Below are positions 51,556-58,921 of a stretch of 64,000 bases of DNA, piece after piece. Position numbers and translations under genes: made by a program. The DNA lies in NCBI GenBank assembly GCA_001916065.1, contig MNRS01000021.1, positions 1 to 64,000 of the forward strand, in the 5' to 3' direction. Numbering within the stretch: the stretch's first letter is position 1; each line of letters opens with the position of its first letter. The notes beneath the pieces are model-generated. The model ran no database searches, was not told the origin of the DNA, and saw only the letters and a program-made list of their open reading frames with translations. Source of the stretch: Clostridium sp. 28_17. Lineage in GTDB: Bacteria > Bacillota > Clostridia > TANB77 > CAG-508.

Positions 51556-51584
51556 AAAAAGAATATTCATTATGAATATTCTTT
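51556..51584 (-). terminator. Terminator after the 202-aa gene
   Basis: AAAGAATATTCAT pairs with ATGAATATTCTTT (13 bp) with an AT turn, then TTG. It insulates the fructose operon from the upstream gene. Confidence 0.85.
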
Positions 51585-51607
51585 CTGTAGAAATAATTTG
51601 TTTCCAA

Positions 51608-52216
51608 TTATTTCCATGTTTTTATTTCTTCAATCAAATTGCTGCCCATTTCTTTTTCTTTAGAGTGAGCAATTATATCAAAAAGGTTATTGATTTTTAT
51701 TTTGATAAGTTTTATTACTCTTGAAGTTGAATATCTATCGTCTACAATTTTTATATTGTAAATGATTTTTTCTCCTATTCTTACTTCTATCCTTATCTTA
51801 TTTTTTTCAATATCAGTCGTTATTATGCGACCGTTTAGTACCTTCTTCTCTTTTTTCAATACTGCTTCCTCCATTTTTTCTTTTTTGTCCTTCTTTTTTT
51901 CAATACCCAAAGTAATTATCTGATTTCCTTGAATAATCAAAATCACTAAGGCTGTATCATTTGCTTGAAAAAATTTCGTTTTCTCTGTTTTATCTTCATT
52001 TGAGAAATTAATATTATCCATTGAAAATTTGCTCTCTAGTACTTTTGTCATGTTTAATTCAAGACCTTCTTTTTCAATGAAGCTTTCAAATTCGTTCCAA
52101 GTCCATCCATATTTTTTCATAATACTTGAAACTTGTTCCTTTGTTTCTTTTGTGCACTTAATTTTTAGTGCCTTTGGAGTTGTTCCTTTTGAAGTTTTCC
52201 GAAATAAATTTTTCAT
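51608..52216 (-). CDS. Unknown soluble protein, 202 aa
   Basis: I do not recognise a family. It is lysine-rich and probably cytosolic. The N-terminal 60 residues contain KIKCTKETKEQVSSIMKKYG and NEFESFIEKEGLEL, predicted helical. The middle alternates strands (TALVILIIQGNQIITLGIEK), and the C-terminal half has another strand-rich segment. It is monocistronic with a textbook promoter (52301-52329), an 85-base leader, an AGGAGG site and a terminator, so it is probably well expressed. Confidence 0.65.
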   Translation of the reverse strand: MKNLFRKTSKGTTPKALKIKCTKETKEQVSSIMKKYGWTWNEFESFIEKEGLELNMTKVLESKFSMDNINFSNEDKTEKTKFFQANDTALVILIIQGNQIITLGIEKKKDKKEKMEEAVLKKEKKVLNGRIITTDIEKNKIRIEVRIGEKIIYNIKIVDDRYSTSRVIKLIKIKINNLFDIIAHSKEKEMGSNLIEEIKTWK

Positions 52217-52300
52217 TTTTTACCTCCTAGTAGTTACTATTGAAGTTTATATGTAACGTGTGTCTATTTTTGCTCCCGACACTTGGGATATGATGAATGT

Positions 52301-52329
52301 ATTATATCACTTTTTATATATTCTGTCAA
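52301..52329 (-). promoter_or_regulatory. Consensus promoter of the 202-aa gene
   Basis: Reading leftward: TTGACA (52324-52329), 17 bases, TATAAT (52301-52306). Both boxes match the SigA consensus exactly. Confidence 0.85.
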
Positions 52330-52448
52330 ATTATGTAAATTTAAAATATAGTGTATTAAAAATCTGCTGTTTGTTGTGTTGCGCTAATTTTACTGGCTGT
52401 GAACTGTAACGTTGCTACAACTTTTTTTGTTTTTTTTAATTTTTGGTA

Positions 52449-52477
52449 TGGACTTTTATTTTAAAGTATGTTAATAT
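52449..52477 (+). promoter_or_regulatory. Probable tRNA-Leu promoter
   Basis: TGGACT (52449-52454), 17 bases, TAATAT (52472-52477), about 22 bases before the tRNA. The -35 box is weak. Confidence 0.5.
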
Positions 52478-52498
52478 AGAAAGGTATTAAATATTTAT

Positions 52499-52581
52499 GC
52501 CGATGTGGCGGAATTGGTAGACGCACACGACTCAAAATCGTGCGGGAAACCATGTGGGTTCGAGTCCCACCATCGGTACCA
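52499..52581 (+). tRNA. tRNA-Leu (anticodon CAA)
   Basis: Eighty-three bases including an encoded CCA. The acceptor GCCGATG pairs with CATCGGT (one G-T pair), the D-arm is GGCGGAATTGGTAGACGC, anticodon stem CACGA/TCGTG encloses CTCAAAA, a short class II variable arm follows, and the T arm is GTGGGTTCGAGTCCCAC. Confidence 0.95.
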
Positions 52582-52585
52582 AATG

Positions 52586-52633
52586 TTAACAGCCTTATAA
52601 ATATTGAAATATCAATATTTATAAGGCTGTTAT
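52586..52633 (+). terminator. Terminator after tRNA-Leu
   Basis: TAACAGCCTTATAAATATTG pairs with CAATATTTATAAGGCTGTTA, loop AAATAT, then TTTATG. Confidence 0.8.
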
Positions 52634-52803
52634 TTATGATTTGTATATATGAACCATAGCAGATATTGCAAATTATGTTAATTTGATGTATAATAGGATG
52701 CAAGCAAATATATATATTACCTGTCAAATGACAAGTTAAAATCAAAGGGGGATTAAAAATATTTGTAAAATCAGTATAATCACAATTCAAGGAGGTAAAC
52801 AAA

Positions 52804-53535
52804 ATGAGACGTACTGAAAGAAAAAAGATTGAAACCGTAAAAAGTGGAAATCAAATATGGGGACACATAACACTTAACAATTTAGCAAATCCGGAATCAA
52901 TACGGATAACAATTAACGGAGATAAGATCAAACCAACTTCGTATGACATATACGGATCACCAGAATTTCCAAAAGAATTAGTAGAATATTACAACTGGAA
53001 AGAACAAGAAATTCGTATAAAAAATGGTAAAAAAGACTTTATATTAAAAGCAGAAGTCTCATATGAAGAAAGACCTTTTGACATACCAACAGAGTGTTTT
53101 GATTCAAAAGAAGGAATTAAAAAATCTTTAAATAGTTTAAAGGATTTTACTGAAATGTTAAATAATCGTTTAATATTTCATACCATATCTGGCAATGCTT
53201 TAAATGAATTCATAATTTTTGGTAAATATCTTTTAAGTTCTGATGGACAGTTTTTGCTTAGAAATTATTCATTTGGTTCTTCCGTTGTATTTCCAGATAT
53301 TATGGAAAAAAGTAAATTTGAACATTTGCTAAATTCCTTTAAAAAAACAGATTCAATTTATAGTAAAAAATTTCCATTTCCACAATTTGGAGATTTTTGT
53401 CCATGTTGTGGCAGAAAATTTTCAATTGATGATGTAAAAAATTCATCTTTTGAATTTTTAAATAAAAAAGTAACACATAAAAATTGCTTTGAAAACTTTA
53501 CTACTTTAGAGCAGTTTATAAAAGAAATTAAATAA
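52804..53535 (+). CDS. Unknown protein with C-terminal zinc-ribbon-like motif, 243 aa
   Basis: A plus-strand gene with a strong ribosome site (AAGGAGG, 8 bases before ATG). I do not recognise a family. The N-terminal half includes NGDKIKPTSYDIYGSPEFPK and WKEQEIRIKNGKKDF, which look like a beta-rich domain. The C-terminus has FCPCCGRKF followed about 25 residues later by THKNCF, a possible CCxx..HxxC zinc site. It lies directly downstream of tRNA-Leu, a common integration point, and is flanked by unrelated minus-strand genes, so it may be acquired. Its terminator-like hairpin is at 53545-53589. Confidence 0.65.
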   Translation: MRRTERKKIETVKSGNQIWGHITLNNLANPESIRITINGDKIKPTSYDIYGSPEFPKELVEYYNWKEQEIRIKNGKKDFILKAEVSYEERPFDIPTECFDSKEGIKKSLNSLKDFTEMLNNRLIFHTISGNALNEFIIFGKYLLSSDGQFLLRNYSFGSSVVFPDIMEKSKFEHLLNSFKKTDSIYSKKFPFPQFGDFCPCCGRKFSIDDVKNSSFEFLNKKVTHKNCFENFTTLEQFIKEIK

Positions 53536-53544
53536 ATCCCCTAA

Positions 53545-53589
53545 AGTAATAGGAGCAAAGAACTTTGAAAATTCTTTACTCCTATTACT
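53545..53589 (+). terminator. Hairpin after the zinc-ribbon-like gene
   Basis: AGTAATAGGAG and AAAGAA pair with TTCTTT and CTCCTATTACT around a 9-base loop with one mismatch. No T run, so it may serve convergent genes or be weak. Confidence 0.6.
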
Positions 53590-53641
53590 ATTCACTAGAT
53601 TCTATAAAAAACTAGAAATACAATTTAATTCAAATAATATT

Positions 53642-55996
53642 TTATTCTTCGATACCTGCTTTTTCCAAGTCTTCCAACTCAACAACTTCATAATCAAAAA
53701 CGGTAATATTCTTAATAATAAAATCTGAAAAATCATCATTGCTATCTTCAAAACTAGCAACATTAAAATTCTTTTTATCTAACAATTTTAAATGCAACTT
53801 AGACATATCAACAATCATTTTAGTTGATAAATCCATGCCAATAGGCAAAGTCTTGTTTTGATTATCATAAAAAATTATATTTGAAAAAGCAATACCTTTA
53901 CTTCCCTCTTTAATATGTATTTTATATAAATTAATTTTATCTCCGTCAACTTTTACTGCCTCTTGCATTTCCTTTTCTGGGTTGATATTGAAAATATTAA
54001 TTTCCTTATTATTCAAAAGTTCTCCGTTAATAGCTTTATATACTGGTAGAGATTCCGGAATGATTCCCTTATCCAGTGCCTTTGTTATATTTTGTACAAT
54101 TGATTGTAAAACTAATTTGAAGCCAATTTGTTTTGTATTTTTGTTAACTTCCAAAATATTAAATTTATCTTTTGGTAATTCTCTGTGTCTTTTATTGTTT
54201 ATCTTTCTAACTTTTGTTGTATCTTGAATAATGTTTCCAAAAATATCATATTCTTCTTCATTTAAAGATTTTAGTTCTTTTGCTTCTGCTTTTAAGTCCT
54301 TTAGTGCTTTTTCTATTTCTTCTGGCATTATATTATTGGTCTTTATTTTATTTAAAGTATTTATCAAATTAGTTGTTGCAATAAATACACTGTCTGTATC
54401 TTCTCTATCAAGATTTCTTCTTTGCATTTTATCAATTTTTTTGCCAAATTCTTCTAAATCTTCTTCATAATTAAATGTTTTTTCTATTTTCTTTATTACA
54501 TTTACTTCTTCTTGCTCGCCCTCTGGAAGTACTTCCATTTCGTCTTTATTGCTATATTTCCAGAATTCGAATATACTCTTTTTATGGCTATCTATTTCTT
54601 CAATATATTTTGAAGCATTTTCTATTTTTTTTGCCATATTTTTTGTTTTTAATTTTAAAGCATTTATATCCATTAAAAGATTTTTCATTTGATTTTCTAA
54701 TTCTTCTAGTTCTTTGTAACTTGTTATTAATTCTTCTAATGTATATATCTTTTTAATTGGAATTCTTTTCTTTTCTTTTTTTACAGGTTCTGTTACTTGC
54801 ACTTCCTCTGTTTGTGTATTTTCTTCTTCTATTATTTCGTCTTCAACTTCTTCATTTTTTATACTTTTATTACTTTTTTTACTATATTTAAAGTAATATT
54901 TGACTTTTCCAAAAAATGATTTTTTGCATTCTAAGAATGTTGATATTTGTTTTTCTTTTGCTAAATATTCAATTTCTTGTGTTGCTGCTAATTCTTGTAA
55001 TTTTTTTATTCTTTTATTAAATGCACGAATTTTGCTTTTTAGTTCTTTTCTTCTTTTTAGTCCTATTTTATATTGTTCTCTTATAAACTCTACCATATGT
55101 TTATATTCAATCTTTTGTCCATCTAAGTAAAATTCTAATTTTCCTGTTTTATCTATATTTGTATCAAATTTATAGTAATCAGGAATTTCAGTTTGCAATA
55201 TAAATAGTGCTTTTAACAATTTATAAAATTCACTTGCCTCTTTTTCGTCTTCTAATTGAATTTTATATGTTGTTTTTATTTTTTCGTATACATTTGTTTC
55301 ACCTATAATTTGAACTGACATTACATTTTTCTTGTCATATACTTCGTATATTAATGGCCAGTCTTTTGTAAATAGCCATAAATAATTTTCTATATCTTCA
55401 AATTCAGATTTTTTTAGAATTTTATTTGAATATTTTACATTACTTACTGGTACAAAAACTTTGCCTACTCTTTTGTTTTCTATTTGTCTTTTCAACAAAT
55501 AGAAAAATGTTGAATAGTCTGTATCTTCTGTTGGTACTATCATAAAATATTTGTCTGTATTTTCTGAATAGTAAATTTGCCATAAATAGTTTCCTTGGAA
55601 TTTTACTTTAAATGGTATTTCTCTACTTAATTGCATTTGTTCTCTTTCAACTTTTTCTACCTCATTTATATCCATATTTCTTAACATATTCAAAAAAGTT
55701 GTATATTTTATGATATTTTCTTCATTTTTACTATCTAAATATTCATAAAGTGGTCTTGCCTTTTTGTATTTTTCATCTAAGTCTGTTAATCTGTTTGTTG
55801 GTGATAATAAAATTTGTATATCTTTTACATCTATGTATCTGTATTGTCTATATTGCTTTTCATCGTAAAATCTTGAAACTCTATATTCTAAAGGTTCAAA
55901 TTTTTTTAGATTCTGTGGTATTTTATCTAAGTCTAAACCTAAATATTCAAGTTTTTCTGTTATTCCTTCTACTACTTCTTTCTTTTTTCTAGGCAA
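53642..55996 (-). CDS. Large unknown coiled-coil protein, about 784 aa, TTG start
   Basis: I do not recognise a family. The start is probably TTG 55996, because GGAGGAG lies 6 bases before it; an ATG at 56011 and a GTG at 56023 have no ribosome site. The N-terminal about 310 residues are mixed alpha/beta with YRVSRFYDEKQYRQYRYIDV and NYLWQIYYSENTDKYFMIV. The region 310-560 is highly charged and coiled-coil-like with a glutamate-rich patch. The C-terminal part, about 600-784, looks folded (TLPIGMDLSTKMIVDMSKLH). There is no membrane helix. It ends 51 bases after the neighbouring deacetylase gene begins its own region upstream, and both may share a transcript. Confidence 0.65.
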   Translation of the reverse strand: MPRKKKEVVEGITEKLEYLGLDLDKIPQNLKKFEPLEYRVSRFYDEKQYRQYRYIDVKDIQILLSPTNRLTDLDEKYKKARPLYEYLDSKNEENIIKYTTFLNMLRNMDINEVEKVEREQMQLSREIPFKVKFQGNYLWQIYYSENTDKYFMIVPTEDTDYSTFFYLLKRQIENKRVGKVFVPVSNVKYSNKILKKSEFEDIENYLWLFTKDWPLIYEVYDKKNVMSVQIIGETNVYEKIKTTYKIQLEDEKEASEFYKLLKALFILQTEIPDYYKFDTNIDKTGKLEFYLDGQKIEYKHMVEFIREQYKIGLKRRKELKSKIRAFNKRIKKLQELAATQEIEYLAKEKQISTFLECKKSFFGKVKYYFKYSKKSNKSIKNEEVEDEIIEEENTQTEEVQVTEPVKKEKKRIPIKKIYTLEELITSYKELEELENQMKNLLMDINALKLKTKNMAKKIENASKYIEEIDSHKKSIFEFWKYSNKDEMEVLPEGEQEEVNVIKKIEKTFNYEEDLEEFGKKIDKMQRRNLDREDTDSVFIATTNLINTLNKIKTNNIMPEEIEKALKDLKAEAKELKSLNEEEYDIFGNIIQDTTKVRKINNKRHRELPKDKFNILEVNKNTKQIGFKLVLQSIVQNITKALDKGIIPESLPVYKAINGELLNNKEINIFNINPEKEMQEAVKVDGDKINLYKIHIKEGSKGIAFSNIIFYDNQNKTLPIGMDLSTKMIVDMSKLHLKLLDKKNFNVASFEDSNDDFSDFIIKNITVFDYEVVELEDLEKAGIEE

Positions 55997-56051
55997 TTTT
56001 CTCTCCTCCATATTTCTATACACATTTTCGTGTATTTATCTTAAACACATT

Positions 56052-56975
56052 TTATTTAATAATTTCATAGAAATTTTTAAATGTATATCCTTGTTGTTGT
56101 AAATATTCAATTACTTTTGGTAATGTTTCTACAGTTATGTGTTTTGCCTGTGCATCATGCATTAAAACTACCAAATTATTTTTCCCCTCTGTCGTCTTTT
56201 GTAAATTGTCCATTAAATATTCTTCTGTTGGATTTGCCTTTTCTGAGTCTCCAGTTAGAGAATTCCAGTCAATATGTAAAATATTGTTTTGGTCAAGTAG
56301 TGTTATTGCCTGTTTTTTTAAATCAGCATATTTTCCCCCTACTGAACCTCCTGGAAATCTGAATAGGTGTGAATTATATTCAGGTACATTTATTGTTTTT
56401 GCTACGACTTCATTGCACTGATTATATTCATTTAAGACCTGTTCTGGTGACTGATATATACTTGAATATTTGTGTGAATATCCATGGTTTGCTATATAAT
56501 GTCCTTCATTATATATTCTGTTTGTTGTTTCTGGAAATACTTGTACTTGGCTACCTAAAACAAAGAATGTTGCTTTAATATTGTATTGTTTTAGTATGTC
56601 TAAAATTTCGTGTGTGTTATTTGATGGTCCATCATCAAATGTTAAATAGGCTATTTTTTCTTGTGAATGATATATGTTTTTTAAGTTTTCTTTTCCCGCT
56701 TCTGTAAGTTGCGGAATTTTAGCCTTTCTTTCCGCTTCTTTTTGCTCTTCTATTTTCTTTTGATTTTGTTCATACTCAGTAATTTGATTTGCAAATTCTT
56801 TTCCTTTTTTTATTCTTATATTTGTATCTACTAGGTAATAAATTGTTAATGCTAGTGTTAAAATTACAACTATTATTGCAATTATTGTAAATATCATTCT
56901 TTTTTTATCAACATATTTTTTCATACTATAAATGTTATAGCCTTCAAATTGATCTTTGTTCTTAAATATTCCCAT
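56052..56975 (-). CDS. Membrane-anchored polysaccharide deacetylase (NodB domain)
   Basis: A 307-residue protein with a cytoplasmic N-terminus, one helix at about 28-50, a charged coiled linker and an outward NodB deacetylase domain (about 105-300). Motif 1 TFDDGPSNNT supplies the catalytic and metal Asp. Motif 2 HGYSHKY supplies two metal His. RFPGGSVGGKY is motif 3, DWNSLTGD motif 4 and LVVLMHDA motif 5. All catalytic residues are present. Such enzymes remove acetyl groups from peptidoglycan (PgdA or PdaA type). A spore-cortex role is possible but not shown by context. Confidence 0.9.
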   Translation of the reverse strand: MGIFKNKDQFEGYNIYSMKKYVDKKRMIFTIIAIIVVILTLALTIYYLVDTNIRIKKGKEFANQITEYEQNQKKIEEQKEAERKAKIPQLTEAGKENLKNIYHSQEKIAYLTFDDGPSNNTHEILDILKQYNIKATFFVLGSQVQVFPETTNRIYNEGHYIANHGYSHKYSSIYQSPEQVLNEYNQCNEVVAKTINVPEYNSHLFRFPGGSVGGKYADLKKQAITLLDQNNILHIDWNSLTGDSEKANPTEEYLMDNLQKTTEGKNNLVVLMHDAQAKHITVETLPKVIEYLQQQGYTFKNFYEIIK

Positions 56976-57014
56976 TTAAATTCCTCTTTTATTTTTTCGT
57001 TTCCTTTTGCTACA

Positions 57015-57059
57015 ATTAACAAATTTCTGTTATTCTAACAATATCAGAAATTTGTTAAT
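57015..57059 (-). terminator. Terminator-like hairpin after metG
   Basis: ATTAACAAATTTCTG pairs perfectly with CAGAAATTTGTTAAT (15 bp) with a 15-base loop. The tail is only weakly T-rich. Confidence 0.7.
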
Positions 57060-57064
57060 ATTCT

Positions 57065-58639
57065 CTATTTTTTCATTGCTTGTTTTATATATTCAATTTC
57101 TTCCTCTGCATTTAATCTCATAAATATTGGTTCACCTTTTTCAATTACTTTTGCATTTTTAATTTTGTCATATTCTTTAAGGCTTTCCCAAGTTTTTAAA
57201 GATTCGTCTGCAATTCCGATTTGTCTTAATATATTTTCAGATGTTTCGTCCATAAATGGTTTTATTAATATTGCTATTTTTCTTAAATTTTCTATTAAAT
57301 GATACATTGCTGATTTTAATTTTTCTGTGTCTTCTTCTTTTGCTAATTGCCATGGCATTGTTTCGTCAATGTATTTATTTGTTCTTGATACAAGTGCCCA
57401 GATTTCTTGAATTGAGTTTGCAATTTCGAAGTTTTCAAATAGTTTTTCAAATTTTTCTATTTGCTCTGTACATGCATTTTCTAAACTTTCATCAACTTCA
57501 TTTGGTCTTCCATTGTATTCTGGTACTTGTCCATCAAAATATTTGTTGACCATTGATACTGTTCTGTTTAATAAATTACTTAAGTCATTACATAAATCAA
57601 AATTATATCTTTCAACAAATTCTTCTGGTGAGAATAATCCATCTTGTGATGTTGGCATTTCTCTTAATAGGAAATATTTTGTTGCATCTAATCCATATCT
57701 GTCTATTAAATCTTCTGGATAAATTACATTTCCTTTTGATTTACTCATTTTTCCGTCTTTCATTGTTATCCAGTTATGAACGAATATTGTTTTTGGTAAT
57801 GGTAAATCAAGTGCCATCAAGAATATTGGCCAATATATTAAGTGGAATCTTGCAATATCTTTTCCAACGACTTGTACATCTGCTGGCCAGAATTTTTTGA
57901 ATAGTGTTTCGTCATCTGACATGTATCCTAGTGCAGTAAGATAGTTTGTTAAAGCATCTACCCATACATATATTACGTGTTTTGGGTCTTTTAATACTTT
58001 TATTCCCCAGTCAAATGATGTTCTTGTTACACACAAATCTTCTAGCCCTGGTTTTATAAAGTTGTTTATCATTTCTTGTTTTCTGTATTCTGGTTTGACA
58101 AAGTCTGGATGTTCGTCATAGTATTTTAAAAGTCTGTCTGCATATTTTTTCATATTGAAGAAGTATGCTTCTTCTTTCATTGGAACTACTTCTCTTCCAC
58201 AGTCTGGACATTTTCCATCTACTAATTGTGTTTGTGTAAAGAATGTTTCGCATGGTACACAGTAAAGTCCTTCGTATTCTCCTTTGTAGATGTCTCCTTG
58301 TTCCATGAATTTGTCAAATATTTTTTGGACTACTTTTTCGTGTCTTTCGTCTGTTGTTCTTATGAAGTCGTCATATTGTATGTCCATTTTTGCCCATAGT
58401 TCTTTTGCCATTGCTGCCATTTTGTCTACATATTGTTGTGGTGTTTCTCCTGATTCTTGTGCTTTTATTTCTATTTTTTGTCCATGTTCGTCTGTTCCTG
58501 TTAACATGTAACTTTCTTTTCCTTTTAATTTGTTATATCTTTTTAGTGAGTCTGCTACTACTGTTGAGTATGCTGTTCCTATGTGAAATTTTCCGCTTGG
58601 ATAGTATATTGGTGTTGTTACATAAAATGTTTTTTTCAT
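57065..58639 (-). CDS. metG: Methionine-tRNA ligase
   Basis: Charges tRNA-Met. The 524 residues correspond to the catalytic core without the C-terminal dimerisation domain found in many bacteria. TTPIYYPSGKFHIGTAYST carries the HIGH-type motif, the zinc knuckle is CVPCETFF...CPDCGREV, and KMSKSKGNVIYPEDLIDRYG is the KMSKS loop. A GGAG-type site precedes the ATG. I see no T-box in the roughly 100-base leader after its promoter (58723-58751). Confidence 0.96.
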   Translation of the reverse strand: MKKTFYVTTPIYYPSGKFHIGTAYSTVVADSLKRYNKLKGKESYMLTGTDEHGQKIEIKAQESGETPQQYVDKMAAMAKELWAKMDIQYDDFIRTTDERHEKVVQKIFDKFMEQGDIYKGEYEGLYCVPCETFFTQTQLVDGKCPDCGREVVPMKEEAYFFNMKKYADRLLKYYDEHPDFVKPEYRKQEMINNFIKPGLEDLCVTRTSFDWGIKVLKDPKHVIYVWVDALTNYLTALGYMSDDETLFKKFWPADVQVVGKDIARFHLIYWPIFLMALDLPLPKTIFVHNWITMKDGKMSKSKGNVIYPEDLIDRYGLDATKYFLLREMPTSQDGLFSPEEFVERYNFDLCNDLSNLLNRTVSMVNKYFDGQVPEYNGRPNEVDESLENACTEQIEKFEKLFENFEIANSIQEIWALVSRTNKYIDETMPWQLAKEEDTEKLKSAMYHLIENLRKIAILIKPFMDETSENILRQIGIADESLKTWESLKEYDKIKNAKVIEKGEPIFMRLNAEEEIEYIKQAMKK

Positions 58640-58722
58640 ATTCTCCTTACCTCTTTCCTTACTTTGGGGATGCTTTCTTTTTTGTTTTGCTTTTCCCGTC
58701 TTTCTCTTATTTTTTCTTACTT

Positions 58723-58751
58723 ATGTTATCACATTTTTGGTGGTTTGTCTA
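58723..58751 (-). promoter_or_regulatory. metG SigA-type promoter
   Basis: Reading leftward: TAGACA (58746-58751), 17 bases, TAACAT (58723-58728). Confidence 0.6.
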
Positions 58752-58850
58752 GGAATATGTTTATCTTTTCAAATAATATTTTATAATTTCGTTACAGCAT
58801 ATTGGTCTTGAGCATTTAAACAACGTATTTATTCATTTTTCATTTTTCTC

Positions 58851-58879
58851 TTGTAGCCTCCTCTTCATTATGATATAAT
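58851..58879 (+). promoter_or_regulatory. Promoter of the murT-gatD fusion
   Basis: TTGTAG (58851-58856), 17 bases, TATAAT (58874-58879), about 40 bases before the ATG. Confidence 0.7.
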
Positions 58880-58921
58880 CTATTAAATTATAAAAATCGA
58901 CATTTGAAAGGACTGATAAAA

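Noticed and set aside
52461..52802. Minus-strand frame of 113 codons
   Set aside because: It reads through the antisense of tRNA-Leu. The GGTRTHMVSRT-type product is a well-known artefact of tRNA antisense translation.
58640..58903. Possible T-box or other riboswitch before metG
   Set aside because: The leader after the predicted promoter is too short, and I see neither a specifier loop nor the conserved T-box bulge.
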